Shown: in pieces, positions 1 to 9,307 of the stretch
Position numbering within the stretch: the first letter of the stretch is position 1
Layout of the letters: each line of letters opens with the position of its first letter
NCBI RefSeq assembly: GCF_051859565.1
Contig: NZ_JBHYFK010000004.1
Coordinates: 248,001 to 312,000, forward strand
Direction of reading: 5' to 3'
From: Glycocaulis sp051859565
GTDB lineage: Bacteria > Pseudomonadota > Alphaproteobacteria > Caulobacterales > Maricaulaceae
DNA: 64,000 nucleotides
Program-made: the position numbers and the translations under genes
The notes under the pieces: model-generated
Told to the model about the DNA's origin: nothing
What the model saw: only the letters and a program-made list of their open reading frames with translations
Database searches by the model: none

Positions 1-2
1 GT

Positions 3-1259
3 TACGATCCCGCATACGAGGAAGGCGGTCAGGATTACCCGGTAGGCTTTGTGCGCTGGACCGAGCAGCGCAATTTCGAGGCCGTGCTGGACATGATGGC
101 TGCTGGCAGCATCGACACCGCCCCGCTCGTTTCGCACCGCTTTGACATTGATGACGGCGCCAGGGCGATGAACCTTCTCACCTCTGGTGAGCCGTCATTG
201 GGCATACTGCTCAACTACCCTGCCCCGGCAGATCAGGCGAACGCGGCAGTGGCACGCCGCGTGGCGTTGCCAGAAGCTGCATCGGTCAGCCGGCCTGCTA
301 CCTCGCCGGGACGCATTGGCGTTCTGGGGGCCGGCAATTATGCCAGCCGTGTGCTGATCCCGGCCTTCAAGGCGGCAGGAGCAGAGCTTCATACGCTCGC
401 CAGCGCCGGCGGCGTCAGCGCCGTGCATTTCGGGCGCAAGTTCGGCTTCCGCAACGCCGTAACTGACAGCGAAGAGATTTTCACCGATCCGCAGATCGAC
501 ACGGTGGTGATCGCCACCCGCCATGACGCGCACGCCCGGCAGGTACTGGCCGCCTTGCGGGCGGGAAAGCACGTCTTCTGCGAGAAACCGCTCTGCCTGA
601 CACCGGAAGAGCTGGCGGAGATCGAGGCCGAGGCCACTGCCCGCCCCGGCCAGCATCTCATGGTCGGCTTCAATCGCCGGTTTGCGCCCCACATCGTGAA
701 AATGAAAGCGCTGCTGGACACGGTCGCCGAGCCGAAAAGTTTCATCATCACCGTCAATGCAGGCGATATCCCCGCTGACCACTGGACACAGGATCCTGAT
801 GTCGGCGGCGGCCGTATCATCGGCGAGGCCTGCCATTTCATTGATCTGGCAAGGCATCTGGCCGGACACAAGATTGTGTCGGCCAGCGCCATCAGCCTCG
901 GCGCTCATCCCGGCCAGCCAATCCGCAGTGACAAGACCAGCATGACGCTGGAATTTGCCGACGGCTCCGTCGCTTCGATCCACTATCTGGCCAATGGCCA
1001 CAAGAGCTTCCCGAAGGAACGTATCGAGGCTTTCGCCGCCGGGCGCGTCTTGCAGCTGGACAATTTCCGCACCCTTAAAGGCTGGGGCTGGAAAGGCTTT
1101 TCCCGGCTTGGCAGTACAAAGCAGGACAAGGGCCAGCAAGCCTTCGCTGCGGCATTTATCAAGGCCATTCGCGATGGCGCGCCGCCGCCCATCAGCCGGG
1201 AAGAGATCGTCGAGGTCAGCCGCGTGACGATCGATTGTGCGGCGAAAGCCTTACAGTAG
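3..1259 (+). CDS. Two-domain oxidoreductase (MDR-type dehydrogenase C-terminus fused to Gfo/Idh/MocA), 5' truncated by window edge
   Basis: The reading frame is open from base 3, so the gene starts outside the window. The first ~55 visible residues look like the C-terminal end of a zinc-type (MDR) alcohol dehydrogenase. After a short linker, a Gfo/Idh/MocA dehydrogenase begins with the nucleotide-binding motif GVLGAGNYA and the family motif CEKPL; HFIDLARHLAG and a C-terminal oxidoreductase domain follow. Proteins of this fused type are known from exopolysaccharide clusters next to heparinase-like genes, where they are thought to oxidise or rearrange a nucleotide sugar; the substrate cannot be read here. 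The heparinase-like gene follows 72 bases downstream on the same strand, so co-transcription is likely. Confidence 0.85.
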   Translation, partial: YDPAYEEGGQDYPVGFVRWTEQRNFEAVLDMMAAGSIDTAPLVSHRFDIDDGARAMNLLTSGEPSLGILLNYPAPADQANAAVARRVALPEAASVSRPATSPGRIGVLGAGNYASRVLIPAFKAAGAELHTLASAGGVSAVHFGRKFGFRNAVTDSEEIFTDPQIDTVVIATRHDAHARQVLAALRAGKHVFCEKPLCLTPEELAEIEAEATARPGQHLMVGFNRRFAPHIVKMKALLDTVAEPKSFIITVNAGDIPADHWTQDPDVGGGRIIGEACHFIDLARHLAGHKIVSASAISLGAHPGQPIRSDKTSMTLEFADGSVASIHYLANGHKSFPKERIEAFAAGRVLQLDNFRTLKGWGWKGFSRLGSTKQDKGQQAFAAAFIKAIRDGAPPPISREEIVEVSRVTIDCAAKALQ

Positions 1260-1331
1260 GCCCGGAGCAGGCATCATTTTTCGCGGACATCTGATGTGCA
1301 GGACGCTTGAGGCAGTGACCAGGTAAACAAA

Positions 1332-2990
1332 ATGGCCTCTTCATCACTGCACACCCTGATGCGCTATTTCGAGACACTGCGGCACCTCAAGCCCCAGCAG
1401 ATTTATCACCGCATCTGGTTCCGGCTGGCGCGTCCCAAACCGGACCTGCGTGCAGCACCCTCCCGCCGTCCCGCCGCCGCCCGGTGGAGCGCGCCTGCCC
1501 GGCGCCATCCTTCGATGACCGGCGCCACCGGCTTTTGTTTCCTCTCAGAGCCCGCATCGCTGGATGAAGCAGGCTGGGACGATCCCGCGCGCGACAAGCT
1601 GTGGCGCTATAATCTCCACTATTTCGACGATCTGAACGCGGCAGATGCCAGCGCCCGCGCCCACTGGCACGGTGCGCTCATCCGGCGCTGGATAGCGGAA
1701 AACCCGCCGGGCAAGGGCACAGGCTGGGAGCCCTACCCCGTTTCCCTTCGCATCGTGAACTGGATCAAGTGGCTGCTGGCGGGCAACACGCCGCCGCCGG
1801 GCATGGTGGACAGCCTTGCCGTTCAGGCGCGCTGGCTGATGGGGCGGCTGGAATACCATCTGCTCGGCAATCATCTGTTTGCCAATGCCAAGGCGCTGGT
1901 CTTCGCCGGATCATGGTTTGACGGACGCGAAGCAGATAGCTGGCGCCAGATGGGCTTTTCCATTCTGGCGCGGGAATTCGACGAGCAGATCCTCCCCGAT
2001 GGCGGCCAGTTCGAGCTGAGCCCCATGTATCACGCTCTGGCCGTCGAGGACGTGCTTGACCTTGTCAACATCACGGCCGTCTTCGCTGACGCGCTGGAGC
2101 CCGGGCAGGCCGCGCAGGCAGATCACTGGCGTCATTGCGCGCCGCTTATGCTGCGCTGGCTTGCGGTACTGTCCCATCCCGACGGAAAGATCAGCTTTTT
2201 CAACGATGCGGCCTTTGGCATCGCGCCCGATAATCGCGAGCTTGCGGCCTACGCCGGGCGCCTCGACCTCGCCCCCTCGCCTGCTTCTCCTGGGCCGGTC
2301 TTCCTTGAAGACAGCGGCTATGCCCGGCTGGAGCTTGACGAGGCCGTCCTCATCGCTGACCTCGCCGCGATCGGCCCGGACTATCTGCCCGGCCATGCTC
2401 ATGCTGATACGCTCAGTTTCGAACTATCCCTGTTCGGCCAGCGCGTGATCGTGAATTCGGGCACTTCTGTTTACGGCACCGGGGCTGAGCGCCAGCGCCA
2501 GCGCGGCACACCGGCCCATTCCACGGTGAATATCGCGGGCGAGAACTCCTCCGATGTCTGGAGCGGGTTCCGGGTGGGGCGGCGCGCAAAGATCTCCCAC
2601 CGCCATGTGGAGTTCTTGCCGGAACGTCAGACCGCCACGGCCGGCCATGACGGCTATCGCCATCGCCCCGGCAGGCCGGCCCATACGCGCACCATCGCCC
2701 TGGACGGGCAACGCCTCACCATCGAGGACACGATTTCAGCGCCGGCCGGCAATCCGGCAGAGGCGGTCTTCCACCTCCACCCCGATGTCAGCGTGCAGCA
2801 GGACAGCGAAGCGCACGGCACGCTGACCCTGCCCGGTGGCAAACGCGTGATCTGGCAGGCGGAGGGCGGGCGTGCGCGCATCGCGCCATCCAGCTGGCAC
2901 CCGGAGTTCGGGATGAGTTTACCGGCAAACCGTCTGACCGTGCCTTTGCACGCCGGCAGAGCCCAGCTAACCGTCAGCTGGGGTGAGTAG
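1332..2990 (+). CDS. Heparinase II/III family protein (polysaccharide lyase-like)
   Basis: 552 residues with the layout of the heparinase II/III family: an alpha-helical N-terminal half (conserved-looking NLHYFDDL and a GNHLFANAKAL stretch) and a C-terminal beta-rich half starting near residue 350 with GHAHADTLSFEL, the family signature containing likely catalytic His residues. No signal peptide is evident, as is common for the versions found in O-antigen and EPS clusters. The ATG at 1332 has AGG about 9 bases upstream; another ATG lies nine codons in. The next gene starts 3 bases after the stop, so this belongs to the same operon as the GT4 gene. Role by family: cleavage or editing of uronic-acid-containing polysaccharide; substrate unknown. 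Confidence 0.85.
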   Translation: MASSSLHTLMRYFETLRHLKPQQIYHRIWFRLARPKPDLRAAPSRRPAAARWSAPARRHPSMTGATGFCFLSEPASLDEAGWDDPARDKLWRYNLHYFDDLNAADASARAHWHGALIRRWIAENPPGKGTGWEPYPVSLRIVNWIKWLLAGNTPPPGMVDSLAVQARWLMGRLEYHLLGNHLFANAKALVFAGSWFDGREADSWRQMGFSILAREFDEQILPDGGQFELSPMYHALAVEDVLDLVNITAVFADALEPGQAAQADHWRHCAPLMLRWLAVLSHPDGKISFFNDAAFGIAPDNRELAAYAGRLDLAPSPASPGPVFLEDSGYARLELDEAVLIADLAAIGPDYLPGHAHADTLSFELSLFGQRVIVNSGTSVYGTGAERQRQRGTPAHSTVNIAGENSSDVWSGFRVGRRAKISHRHVEFLPERQTATAGHDGYRHRPGRPAHTRTIALDGQRLTIEDTISAPAGNPAEAVFHLHPDVSVQQDSEAHGTLTLPGGKRVIWQAEGGRARIAPSSWHPEFGMSLPANRLTVPLHAGRAQLTVSWGE

Positions 2991-2993
2991 GAA

Positions 2994-4229
2994 ATGATGC
3001 ACATCCTGTTTCTGACCGACAACTTCCCGCCCGAGGTCAACGCGCCCGCCAGCCGCACCTTTGAACACGCGCGCGAATGGGTACGGCTGGGCGCGAAGGT
3101 AACCGTCATCACCTGCGCCCCGAACTTCCCGGCCGGAAAGGTCTTTCCCGGCTATCGCAACCGCCTGTATGGCCGTGAGGAAATGGATGGCATCACCGTC
3201 ATCCGTGCGTGGACCTACATCACCGCCAATGAGGGCTTCTACCGCCGCACGCTCGACTATGTGAGCTTCATGCTATCGGCCTTTATCGCCTCATTTGGCG
3301 TGCGCAAGGTGGACGTTATCATCGGTACTTCGCCGCAATTTTTTACGGCGATTTCGGCCTTCATGGTCAGCCTCTTTCGCCGCCGCCCATGGATATTTGA
3401 GCTGCGCGACATCTGGCCAGCTTCGATCAAGGCAGTGGGGGCGGTACGGGAAGGTCCATTACTAGTCACGCTCGAAACTATCGAAATGTTCCTTTACCGG
3501 CGGGCAAGCCAGATTGTTGCCGTCACGCACTCTTTCAAGGACGAGCTGGTCTCCCGCGGCATCAAGGCGGACAAAATCCACGTTGTGACCAATGGCGCCA
3601 ACCTCGCCCATTTCCTGCCTCTGCCCAAGCCAGCGGCGCTGGCGCACAAGTTGGGGCTGGACGGGCGCTTTATGGCCGGCTACGTGGGCACGCATGGACT
3701 GGCCCACGGCCTTGAAACGGTTCTTGATGCTGCAGGGTTGCTACAGTCTGCGCCAGAAACGGCTGATGTGAGGATTGTCCTTCTCGGCGACGGCGCCCGG
3801 AAAGCCGCCCTGAAAGCAGATGCCGCCAAACGCGGCCTGGCCAACGTCTTGTTTCTCGATAGCGTGCCGAAAGCCCAGGTGCCGGAATACTGGTCTCTTC
3901 TGGACGTTTCCATAATCCACCTCCGGCCCGATCCCCTCTTCCGGTCCGTTATTCCGTCCAAACTGTTTGAGTGCATGGCGATGGGAATACCGGTTCTCCA
4001 CGCCGTAGAAGGTGAATCTGCGGAAATCGTAAAACGCGAAGGCGTCGGGATCACGGTCACGCCCGGGGACGGAGCTGAACTTGCAAAAGCGATCACGCAG
4101 CTCGCCAACGCCCCTGCCCGTCTCAATGCTTTTCGCGAGCGGTGCCTTAGCGCAGCACCACGCTACGACCGCAAGACGCTGGCCAGCGCAATGCTGGACG
4201 CCATCTCCCGCACCGCCCGCGCTCGATAG
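2994..4229 (+). CDS. Glycosyltransferase family 4 (WbuB-like)
   Basis: 411 residues with a GT-B fold pattern. The N-terminal acceptor domain starts HILFLTDNFPPEVNAPA, and the C-terminal donor-binding domain contains GYVGTHGLAHGLETVLDA and the region PSKLFECMAMGIPVLHA followed by GES, matching the E-x7-E type motif of GT4 retaining transferases. The N-terminal style matches WbuB-type transferases that use UDP-HexNAc-like donors in O-antigen synthesis; that substrate is a family inference. It starts 3 bases after the heparinase-like gene, with a TAGGAA ribosome-binding stretch overlapping that gene's stop. Cytoplasmic, probably membrane-peripheral. Confidence 0.88.
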   Translation: MMHILFLTDNFPPEVNAPASRTFEHAREWVRLGAKVTVITCAPNFPAGKVFPGYRNRLYGREEMDGITVIRAWTYITANEGFYRRTLDYVSFMLSAFIASFGVRKVDVIIGTSPQFFTAISAFMVSLFRRRPWIFELRDIWPASIKAVGAVREGPLLVTLETIEMFLYRRASQIVAVTHSFKDELVSRGIKADKIHVVTNGANLAHFLPLPKPAALAHKLGLDGRFMAGYVGTHGLAHGLETVLDAAGLLQSAPETADVRIVLLGDGARKAALKADAAKRGLANVLFLDSVPKAQVPEYWSLLDVSIIHLRPDPLFRSVIPSKLFECMAMGIPVLHAVEGESAEIVKREGVGITVTPGDGAELAKAITQLANAPARLNAFRERCLSAAPRYDRKTLASAMLDAISRTARAR

Positions 4230-4345
4230 CACCTTCTTCGGGAGGAAAGACCCCCGCATGCTTAACGAGCCGTTACGCAAATGCAACATCCGTGCGGTAA
4301 AGTGCCGGAATTGGGGGCGCTGCCCTGTAGCCGGAGTGATTCACA

Positions 4346-5116
4346 TTGCGGAGAAGGGTGCGCAAGTGTCACGGTCCGCGCGGGTCGCTGGCAGGAATGA
4401 TGGCAGCAATGGACAATCGCGGCACTCTTCTGGGGAGGGATGCAGACGGCCTGCTGGCACTCCGGCAGAGCGTCCAGATGCGCACGTCCGGTCAGCCCGG
4501 CCCCTCACCGCGCGGTGACGCTGGCCGCGCCTCGCCGGGGCGCGAAACGGGCGGAGCAGGCAAGCGCCTTTTTGACATTGCAGTTGCCGGAGCTGCCCTG
4601 ACCTTCATGCTGCCACTGCTGCTGGCAACGGCTCTGCTTGTCAGGCTGACCAGCAAGGGGCCGGTTCTCTTCTGGTCGGCACGCGATAACGGCAATGGCG
4701 CCACATTCCCCATGCCGAAATTCCGCACCATGCAAGCCGGATCGCCGCTGCAACCGCGCGAACAGTTCACCACTGCGCCTCCCAGCATGACCCCGCCGGG
4801 CCAGTTCCTCCGCCGCACCAGCCTGGACGAGCTGCCCCAGCTGATCCCGGTGCTCACAGGCAGGATGAGCCTGATAGGCCCGCGCCCGCTATTACCCAGC
4901 GATCCGGGGATTTACGAGCGCAGGCTGCTTGCCAACGGCAAACTCTCCCGGCCAGGCCTGACCGGGCTGGCGCAGGTCAGGGGACGCAACAACCTGACCG
5001 CGCGCAAGAAGGCGCGCTATGACCAGTTCTACACCGATCACTGGTCCTGGCGCCTCGATATGTGGATCCTCTGGCAGACCGTAAAGGTCGTCATCTCGCG
5101 CGCAGGCGTGCTTTAG
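4346..5116 (+). CDS. Short bacterial sugar transferase (phosphoglycosyl transferase, PglC/PssY-type)
   Basis: Contains the complete catalytic core of the monotopic phosphoglycosyl transferases: one hydrophobic segment (IAVAGAALTFMLPLLLATALLV broken by a Pro), then KFRTM, SLDELPQLIPVLTGRMS, GPRP and the C-terminal PGLTGLAQVRGRNN. It transfers a sugar-1-phosphate to undecaprenyl phosphate and so starts repeat-unit assembly. It lacks the long N-terminal region of WbaP/HfsE-type enzymes. The start is uncertain: TTG at 4346 has GGAG 10 bases upstream, while ATGs at 4397 and 4409 would remove an unconserved Arg-rich leader. It lies 117 bases after the GT4 gene, in the same direction. It could also serve the holdfast locus at 33-43 kb, which has no initiating transferase of its own. 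Confidence 0.88.
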   Translation: MRRRVRKCHGPRGSLAGMMAAMDNRGTLLGRDADGLLALRQSVQMRTSGQPGPSPRGDAGRASPGRETGGAGKRLFDIAVAGAALTFMLPLLLATALLVRLTSKGPVLFWSARDNGNGATFPMPKFRTMQAGSPLQPREQFTTAPPSMTPPGQFLRRTSLDELPQLIPVLTGRMSLIGPRPLLPSDPGIYERRLLANGKLSRPGLTGLAQVRGRNNLTARKKARYDQFYTDHWSWRLDMWILWQTVKVVISRAGVL

Positions 5117-5136
5117 CGGGTGATGCTGCCAGCGCC

Positions 5137-7650
5137 TTACTGCGTATGGAGCGCCGCAGGGACACGAGCGACATCAAGGCTGTGCACCGTCACCACGCCC
5201 GTAGCCTCTCGCGAATTTCCACCCCCTGCCCGCCGTGTGGCTGCGGGGAAAATTCGTACTTGAAAACTGCCAGCGGTATGGACCGGCGGGATCAATGCCT
5301 CGAAGGATATCCTGCCATCATCGGCCATGCTGGACCGGAGTGCGGAGAACGCCTCACCGCGCGCCCGGACCGCTCCTGTCTTCGGGTCAACATAGATATT
5401 GTACTGCTTACGATCTCCCGCCTCGCCTATCTCGACACGGATGAGTATCTCGGCGCGCTGCTCGCGCGAACTGACAATCTCGCTGCGTAATGCCAGCCCT
5501 TCATGCTCCGCCAGAAAAAGTCCGGCACGATTGGGCATTGTGGTAATACGCCGAGAAACATAGTCGCCACTTGAATCGTCCCTGAGGACCCGTGCTTGCG
5601 AACCGACCGCACCGAGGACTGCAGCAAGGTCAAAGGGTTGAAGTTCGCTCCAGGCAATAGTGGAGCTGCGCGGGGTGAATTGTGCCAAGGGCGCAAAGAC
5701 CGCCTCAGCCAGCGGATCATCGCGGAGAGCCTCGCCCAACAACACCGATCCATGAGCGCTCACGTGCCCATCATCGTAATATACGAGTTGCCTGTCGAGA
5801 AAGGCCGAACACTGCCCGTCGCGGCAAAGCACATCGTTAAAGTCAAAATAGGTTGCCCCCGCGCGGCGGGCTGACAGCGCGACTTGCTCATTGATCGCAT
5901 CAATCACCTCACGCGGCGCCCCCCAGCGGGCCCCGCAATCGAGAAACGGCAGGCGCAGCCGCTTCCAGAGGCAGTTCCGGTCGAAATTGCCAATGCGTGA
6001 GACCTGGCCGAGAACTATCACATACGTACCGGCCCCGGTCAGGCCACGGACCGTGGCCTCCAACTCGTCCAGCATCAACGGCGTATCCCGTAGGGCGTAG
6101 GTGTCCCAGCTGGCGGAGATAATGACTGCCCTATACTGGCGGGCAATCTCGGTCATCATATGCGCAGAACTGACACATTCATCCAGCCTTGCCCGTCGCG
6201 CAAAGACTCTCGCTTCATTCGCGAAGGGCGGGCACGCGCTATGAGCGGCGTTGCGGAACGCAAAGCCATAGCGCTCAGCAAGCACACCCAGAGCCGGAAC
6301 GTAGTGGCCAGCGTGGCTGTCACCCCATACGAGTACGTTAGGTTCATCCTGGGTATTGACCGCACATGCCGGGTTCAGGAGATCATTGGCGTTCAACCGC
6401 GCCCTCTGACACACATAAGCCATGCGCGAGGCGGGCTCCGCCGCTGCCGCATAACTTTCAATGCTCGCCCGATACCCGGCATCGTAATAGCGCCACGCAT
6501 ACCCGCCCGTCATTACGACCCCGCCGACCACCAGTGCAATCATCAGGGAGGGCGCCGCAAAGTGAACGGTAAACAGCCGGGAAAAACTGGCCCTGCTGTG
6601 CCGGACCGGCGTCTCGATAAGATAGTAGGACGCCGCTGACAGTCCAAACGTCAAACCAATGGCGATAAGCTGATGAGCCAGCAACAAATCGCCGAACATA
6701 TAGCGGGAGTACGCCAGAATCGGCCAGTGCCACAGATAGAGCGAGTATGATAGCAGCCCGATCCAGACGACCGGGCGCCAGGCCAGCAGCCTTCCCAGCG
6801 TAGTGGTCCGCGAGGCACCTGCCACAATGATGGCCGCTGTACCGGCGGTTGCCGGCAGGGCGGCAAATCCCGGAAACAGGCTTTCAGCATTGAGCGCTAT
6901 CAGACTCCAGCCGATAGCGAGAACGCCCGTCCATGACAAGATCTCGCGCCCTGCCCGACCAAGTTTGTCCGCTACGCCTCGCTCGGTCAGCGCATACGCA
7001 AGTGCGCCAAGCAATAGCTCACCGGCGCGCGCAGGCAGCATGTAGTAGGCAAACATTGGATGCTCACCCAGGAGCGCCTGGGCCAGCGTGAACGACGCCA
7101 TCGCCGCGATGATGATTGCCACAATGCCAACACGGCGAGTCAGCCATGCGGCTCCGGCAATCCCCAGAATGGCAGGCCAGACGATGTAGAACTGCTCCTC
7201 CACGCCGAGCGACCAGAGGTGAAGCAAGGGTTCCAGAGCAGCACTGTCGGCAAAATAGTCCGTATCAAGCCCGAAGGTGAAGAACACGTTGGCGGCAAAG
7301 AAAATGCTCGCCAGCGCCGATAGCGCCATGCGCTGATTGTCAGGCTCGTTGAGGATGAACTGACCGGCGAGAAGCGTCGCGCCTATGACCGTGAAAAGGA
7401 CAGGGAATAACCGCTTGATGCGCCGGCGATAGAACTCGGCATAGCTGAAACTGCCGGTTTGATGGGCCTTGGCGATAACGCCGGTGATCAGAAATCCGGA
7501 TATGACGAAGAAAATGTCGACGCCAATAAAGCCACCGGGCATCCAGCTGGCATTGGCATGAAACAGAATGACTGACAGCACAGCAACAGCGCGCAGTCCG
7601 TCAATGTCGGCCCGATAGGCCATCTCTGACGCATGTCCACTGAACGACAC
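5137..7650 (-). CDS. Acyltransferase 3 / SGNH-domain membrane protein (OafA/YrhL family)
   Basis: The N-terminal ~380 residues form an acyltransferase-3 membrane domain: YRADIDGLRAVAVLSV, FIGVDIFFVISGFLI and multiple hydrophobic helices. An SGNH hydrolase-like domain follows, with VWGDSHAGHYVPAL and, near its end, DDGHVSAHG (the Asp/His pair). A further ~180-residue C-terminal extension has no motif I recognise. Such proteins O-acetylate surface polysaccharides. The reading frame allows an upstream ATG at 7680, but GGGGGAG sits 11 bases before the GTG at 7650, so I use that start (837 residues). It is convergent with the sugar transferase, 20 bases apart, and probably decorates the polysaccharide made by that cluster. 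Confidence 0.86.
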   Translation of the reverse strand: MSFSGHASEMAYRADIDGLRAVAVLSVILFHANASWMPGGFIGVDIFFVISGFLITGVIAKAHQTGSFSYAEFYRRRIKRLFPVLFTVIGATLLAGQFILNEPDNQRMALSALASIFFAANVFFTFGLDTDYFADSAALEPLLHLWSLGVEEQFYIVWPAILGIAGAAWLTRRVGIVAIIIAAMASFTLAQALLGEHPMFAYYMLPARAGELLLGALAYALTERGVADKLGRAGREILSWTGVLAIGWSLIALNAESLFPGFAALPATAGTAAIIVAGASRTTTLGRLLAWRPVVWIGLLSYSLYLWHWPILAYSRYMFGDLLLAHQLIAIGLTFGLSAASYYLIETPVRHSRASFSRLFTVHFAAPSLMIALVVGGVVMTGGYAWRYYDAGYRASIESYAAAAEPASRMAYVCQRARLNANDLLNPACAVNTQDEPNVLVWGDSHAGHYVPALGVLAERYGFAFRNAAHSACPPFANEARVFARRARLDECVSSAHMMTEIARQYRAVIISASWDTYALRDTPLMLDELEATVRGLTGAGTYVIVLGQVSRIGNFDRNCLWKRLRLPFLDCGARWGAPREVIDAINEQVALSARRAGATYFDFNDVLCRDGQCSAFLDRQLVYYDDGHVSAHGSVLLGEALRDDPLAEAVFAPLAQFTPRSSTIAWSELQPFDLAAVLGAVGSQARVLRDDSSGDYVSRRITTMPNRAGLFLAEHEGLALRSEIVSSREQRAEILIRVEIGEAGDRKQYNIYVDPKTGAVRARGEAFSALRSSMADDGRISFEALIPPVHTAGSFQVRIFPAATRRAGGGNSREATGVVTVHSLDVARVPAALHTQ

Positions 7651-7811
7651 GGTTTTTTCAACTCCCCCGGAGAAGCTCATTCAGAGCCATGAGGGGTCTA
7701 GCCGGTAGCGGCACGATGATCAACGAACAAGCATGGCCTGAGCTGGCAGGCAGCGGACAGGCGCAGCTTGTCAATCAAACGAACAAACACCGCAGCCATC
7801 AAAGGAGAATC

Positions 7812-7887
7812 TGGTGGGTGGTGACGGGGTCGAACCGCCGACCTACTCGGTGTAAACGAGTTGCTCTACCAGCTGAGCTAACCACCC
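7812..7887 (-). tRNA. tRNA-Val (anticodon TAC)
   Basis: On the minus strand a full cloverleaf can be folded: acceptor GGGTGGT pairs with ACCACCC, the D arm contains AGCTCAGCTGGTAGAGC, the anticodon stem is ACTCG/CGAGT around loop TTTACAC (anticodon TAC), and the T arm contains GGTTCGACC. CCA is encoded. It stands alone between the acyltransferase and pheA. Confidence 0.95.
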
Positions 7888-7965
7888 TTCCAGAGGCCGC
7901 TGTTTAGCGCCGCGCGCGCGCGCGGGCAATCACCGCGCTGCCATCAGTTGCACCGAAGCGGCGGC

Positions 7966-9141
7966 CTATGCCCCGCCCCGCCTGGCCGGCTCCAGCCTGT
8001 CCGACCCGTAAGACCCGAACGAATGGACTGACACCGCATGGCCTTGCAGGGTTTCGAGCGCACGGGCCACGTTCGGGTGCTCCTCATGACCATCAAGGTC
8101 GAGGAAGAACATTTGCTGCCACGGCTTGCCCGCAATCGGCCGGCTCTCCAGCTTGGTCAGGCTCACCCCTTCCTTGCGGAAGCCATCCAGCGCGCTGACC
8201 AGCGAGCCGGCGGCGTCCGACGTCACGATTACCAGCGATGTCTTGCAAGGCAGCAGCGGCGATGCCGGTTCGGGGTCAATCGCCAGCGCGACGAAGCGCG
8301 TGTAATTCTCCGGGTGATCGGAGGCATGTGAATCGATCACATTCAGGCCGAACAGGCGCGCTGCGTCGCGCCCGGCCACGGCGGCGATATCCGGCTTGCC
8401 TGTCAGCGCCTCGTTCAGCGCCTCGGTGGAGGAACTGACCGCGCGGGTTTTCAGCTCGGGATGGCGGGCAAAGAAGCGCTGGGACTGACGCAGCGCCTGG
8501 GGGTGGCCCAGCACGGTGCGCACGGTGCCCAGATCGTGCGCCTTGCCGACTATGCAGTGCTCAACCTTGTAATGATGCTCGCCAGCAATCTTCAGCTTCG
8601 TATCGCGCAACAGGTCGTAGACCTCGACAATGCCGCCGGTTGTGGTGTTCTCGATGGGCGCAAACCCGTAATCGGCCTCGCCTTTCTCGACCGCTTCAAA
8701 AATGCCGGCAAACTCGCGCTGGATCACGGGCATGACGGCGGAGTAGCGCCCAGCGAAATGCGCGTCGGCTGCAAACTGGCTGTAGCTGCCCGGCCCGCCA
8801 AGATAGGCCACCTTGGCCTCGTTCAGCGTGGCGGTGCGCACGCGGGCATCAAGCCCGGCGCGCTGACGGCGCAAGGAGTCGTCGATAACCAGCTGGAAGA
8901 GCTTTTCAACGAAGGCCTCGTCCAGCCCCTCCTCCCGGCCCAGCGCAATGGCCCGGTCCAGCACCGCCCGTTCCCGATCCATATCGCGCACCAGTGCGCC
9001 GTCACCGGCTTTCAGCGCACCCAGCGCCTCGGCAAGCCGGCGCCGCTCCACCAGCGTGCGCACAAGATTGGCATCTGTCTGGTCAATTGCATTGCGAAGG
9101 CTTGCGCGCTCTTCGGTCCGGCTGTCGCTGTGTGTGGTCAT
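7966..9141 (-). CDS. pheA: Bifunctional chorismate mutase / prephenate dehydratase (P-protein)
   Basis: 391 residues from the ATG at 9141. Residues ~10-95 are a helical chorismate mutase domain (LRNAIDQTDANLVRTLVERR, then RDMDRERAVLDRAI). The prephenate dehydratase domain begins AYLGGPGSYSQFAA, with PIENTTTGG and the TRF motif (NYTRFVAL) that is essential in this family. The C-terminal ACT domain carries SLTKLESRPIAGKPWQ with the ESRP motif for phenylalanine feedback binding. The enzyme converts chorismate via prephenate to phenylpyruvate in Phe synthesis. A longer frame to 9243 exists but would read through the attenuator hairpin, so the ATG at 9141 is preferred. Regulation: leader-peptide attenuation just upstream, plus allosteric inhibition expected from the ACT domain. 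Confidence 0.93.
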   Translation of the reverse strand: MTTHSDSRTEERASLRNAIDQTDANLVRTLVERRRLAEALGALKAGDGALVRDMDRERAVLDRAIALGREEGLDEAFVEKLFQLVIDDSLRRQRAGLDARVRTATLNEAKVAYLGGPGSYSQFAADAHFAGRYSAVMPVIQREFAGIFEAVEKGEADYGFAPIENTTTGGIVEVYDLLRDTKLKIAGEHHYKVEHCIVGKAHDLGTVRTVLGHPQALRQSQRFFARHPELKTRAVSSSTEALNEALTGKPDIAAVAGRDAARLFGLNVIDSHASDHPENYTRFVALAIDPEPASPLLPCKTSLVIVTSDAAGSLVSALDGFRKEGVSLTKLESRPIAGKPWQQMFFLDLDGHEEHPNVARALETLQGHAVSVHSFGSYGSDRLEPARRGGA

Positions 9142-9169
9142 GGCACCCTGCCCTCTTGTCCCTGAAATG

Positions 9170-9205
9170 AAAAACGGCCCCGTCCGGTTTGGTGGAGGGG
9201 GCCGT
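9170..9205 (-). terminator. Attenuator (rho-independent terminator) in the pheA leader
   Basis: On the minus strand ACGGCCCC (9205-9198) pairs perfectly with GGGGCCGT (9181-9174), followed by a run of five T. It lies between the leader peptide and the pheA start, so it would end transcription before the structural gene. A competing antiterminator is formed by GATTTCACGGCCCCC (9211-9197), which shares the 5' half of this stem, pairing with GGGGGCGGGTGAAATC (9251-9236) at the end of the leader peptide. Confidence 0.88.
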
Positions 9206-9239
9206 GAAATCCGTCTGGCTGCTAGTTTGCGCGCAGATT

Positions 9240-9302
9240 TCACCCGCCCCCGGTAAAGAGGCTGAAATAATAGCGGGTGGCAAAAATGCTGCGAGTGCTC
9301 AT
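9240..9302 (-). CDS. pheA leader peptide (20 residues, Phe/Tyr-rich)
   Basis: Small frame on the minus strand: ATG at 9302-9300, stop TGA ending at 9240. The peptide carries three Phe and two adjacent Tyr codons (IFATRYYFSLF), far above chance for 20 codons. Its last codons and stop overlap the antiterminator arm at 9251-9236, as expected for ribosome-controlled attenuation: stalling at Phe codons frees the arm and prevents terminator formation; translation to the stop covers it. There is no Shine-Dalgarno sequence, and the predicted transcription start coincides with the ATG, so translation is probably leaderless. Function inferred from architecture. Confidence 0.8.
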   Translation of the reverse strand: MSTRSIFATRYYFSLFTGGG

Positions 9303-9307
9303 GGGGT

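Noticed and set aside
195..1139. Long minus-strand open frame opposite the two-domain oxidoreductase
   Set aside because: Antisense shadow of a GC-rich gene; no family motifs and no ribosome site.
7912..7925. CG-alternating run near tRNA-Val
   Set aside because: Short dinucleotide run of a GC-rich genome; no evidence of function.
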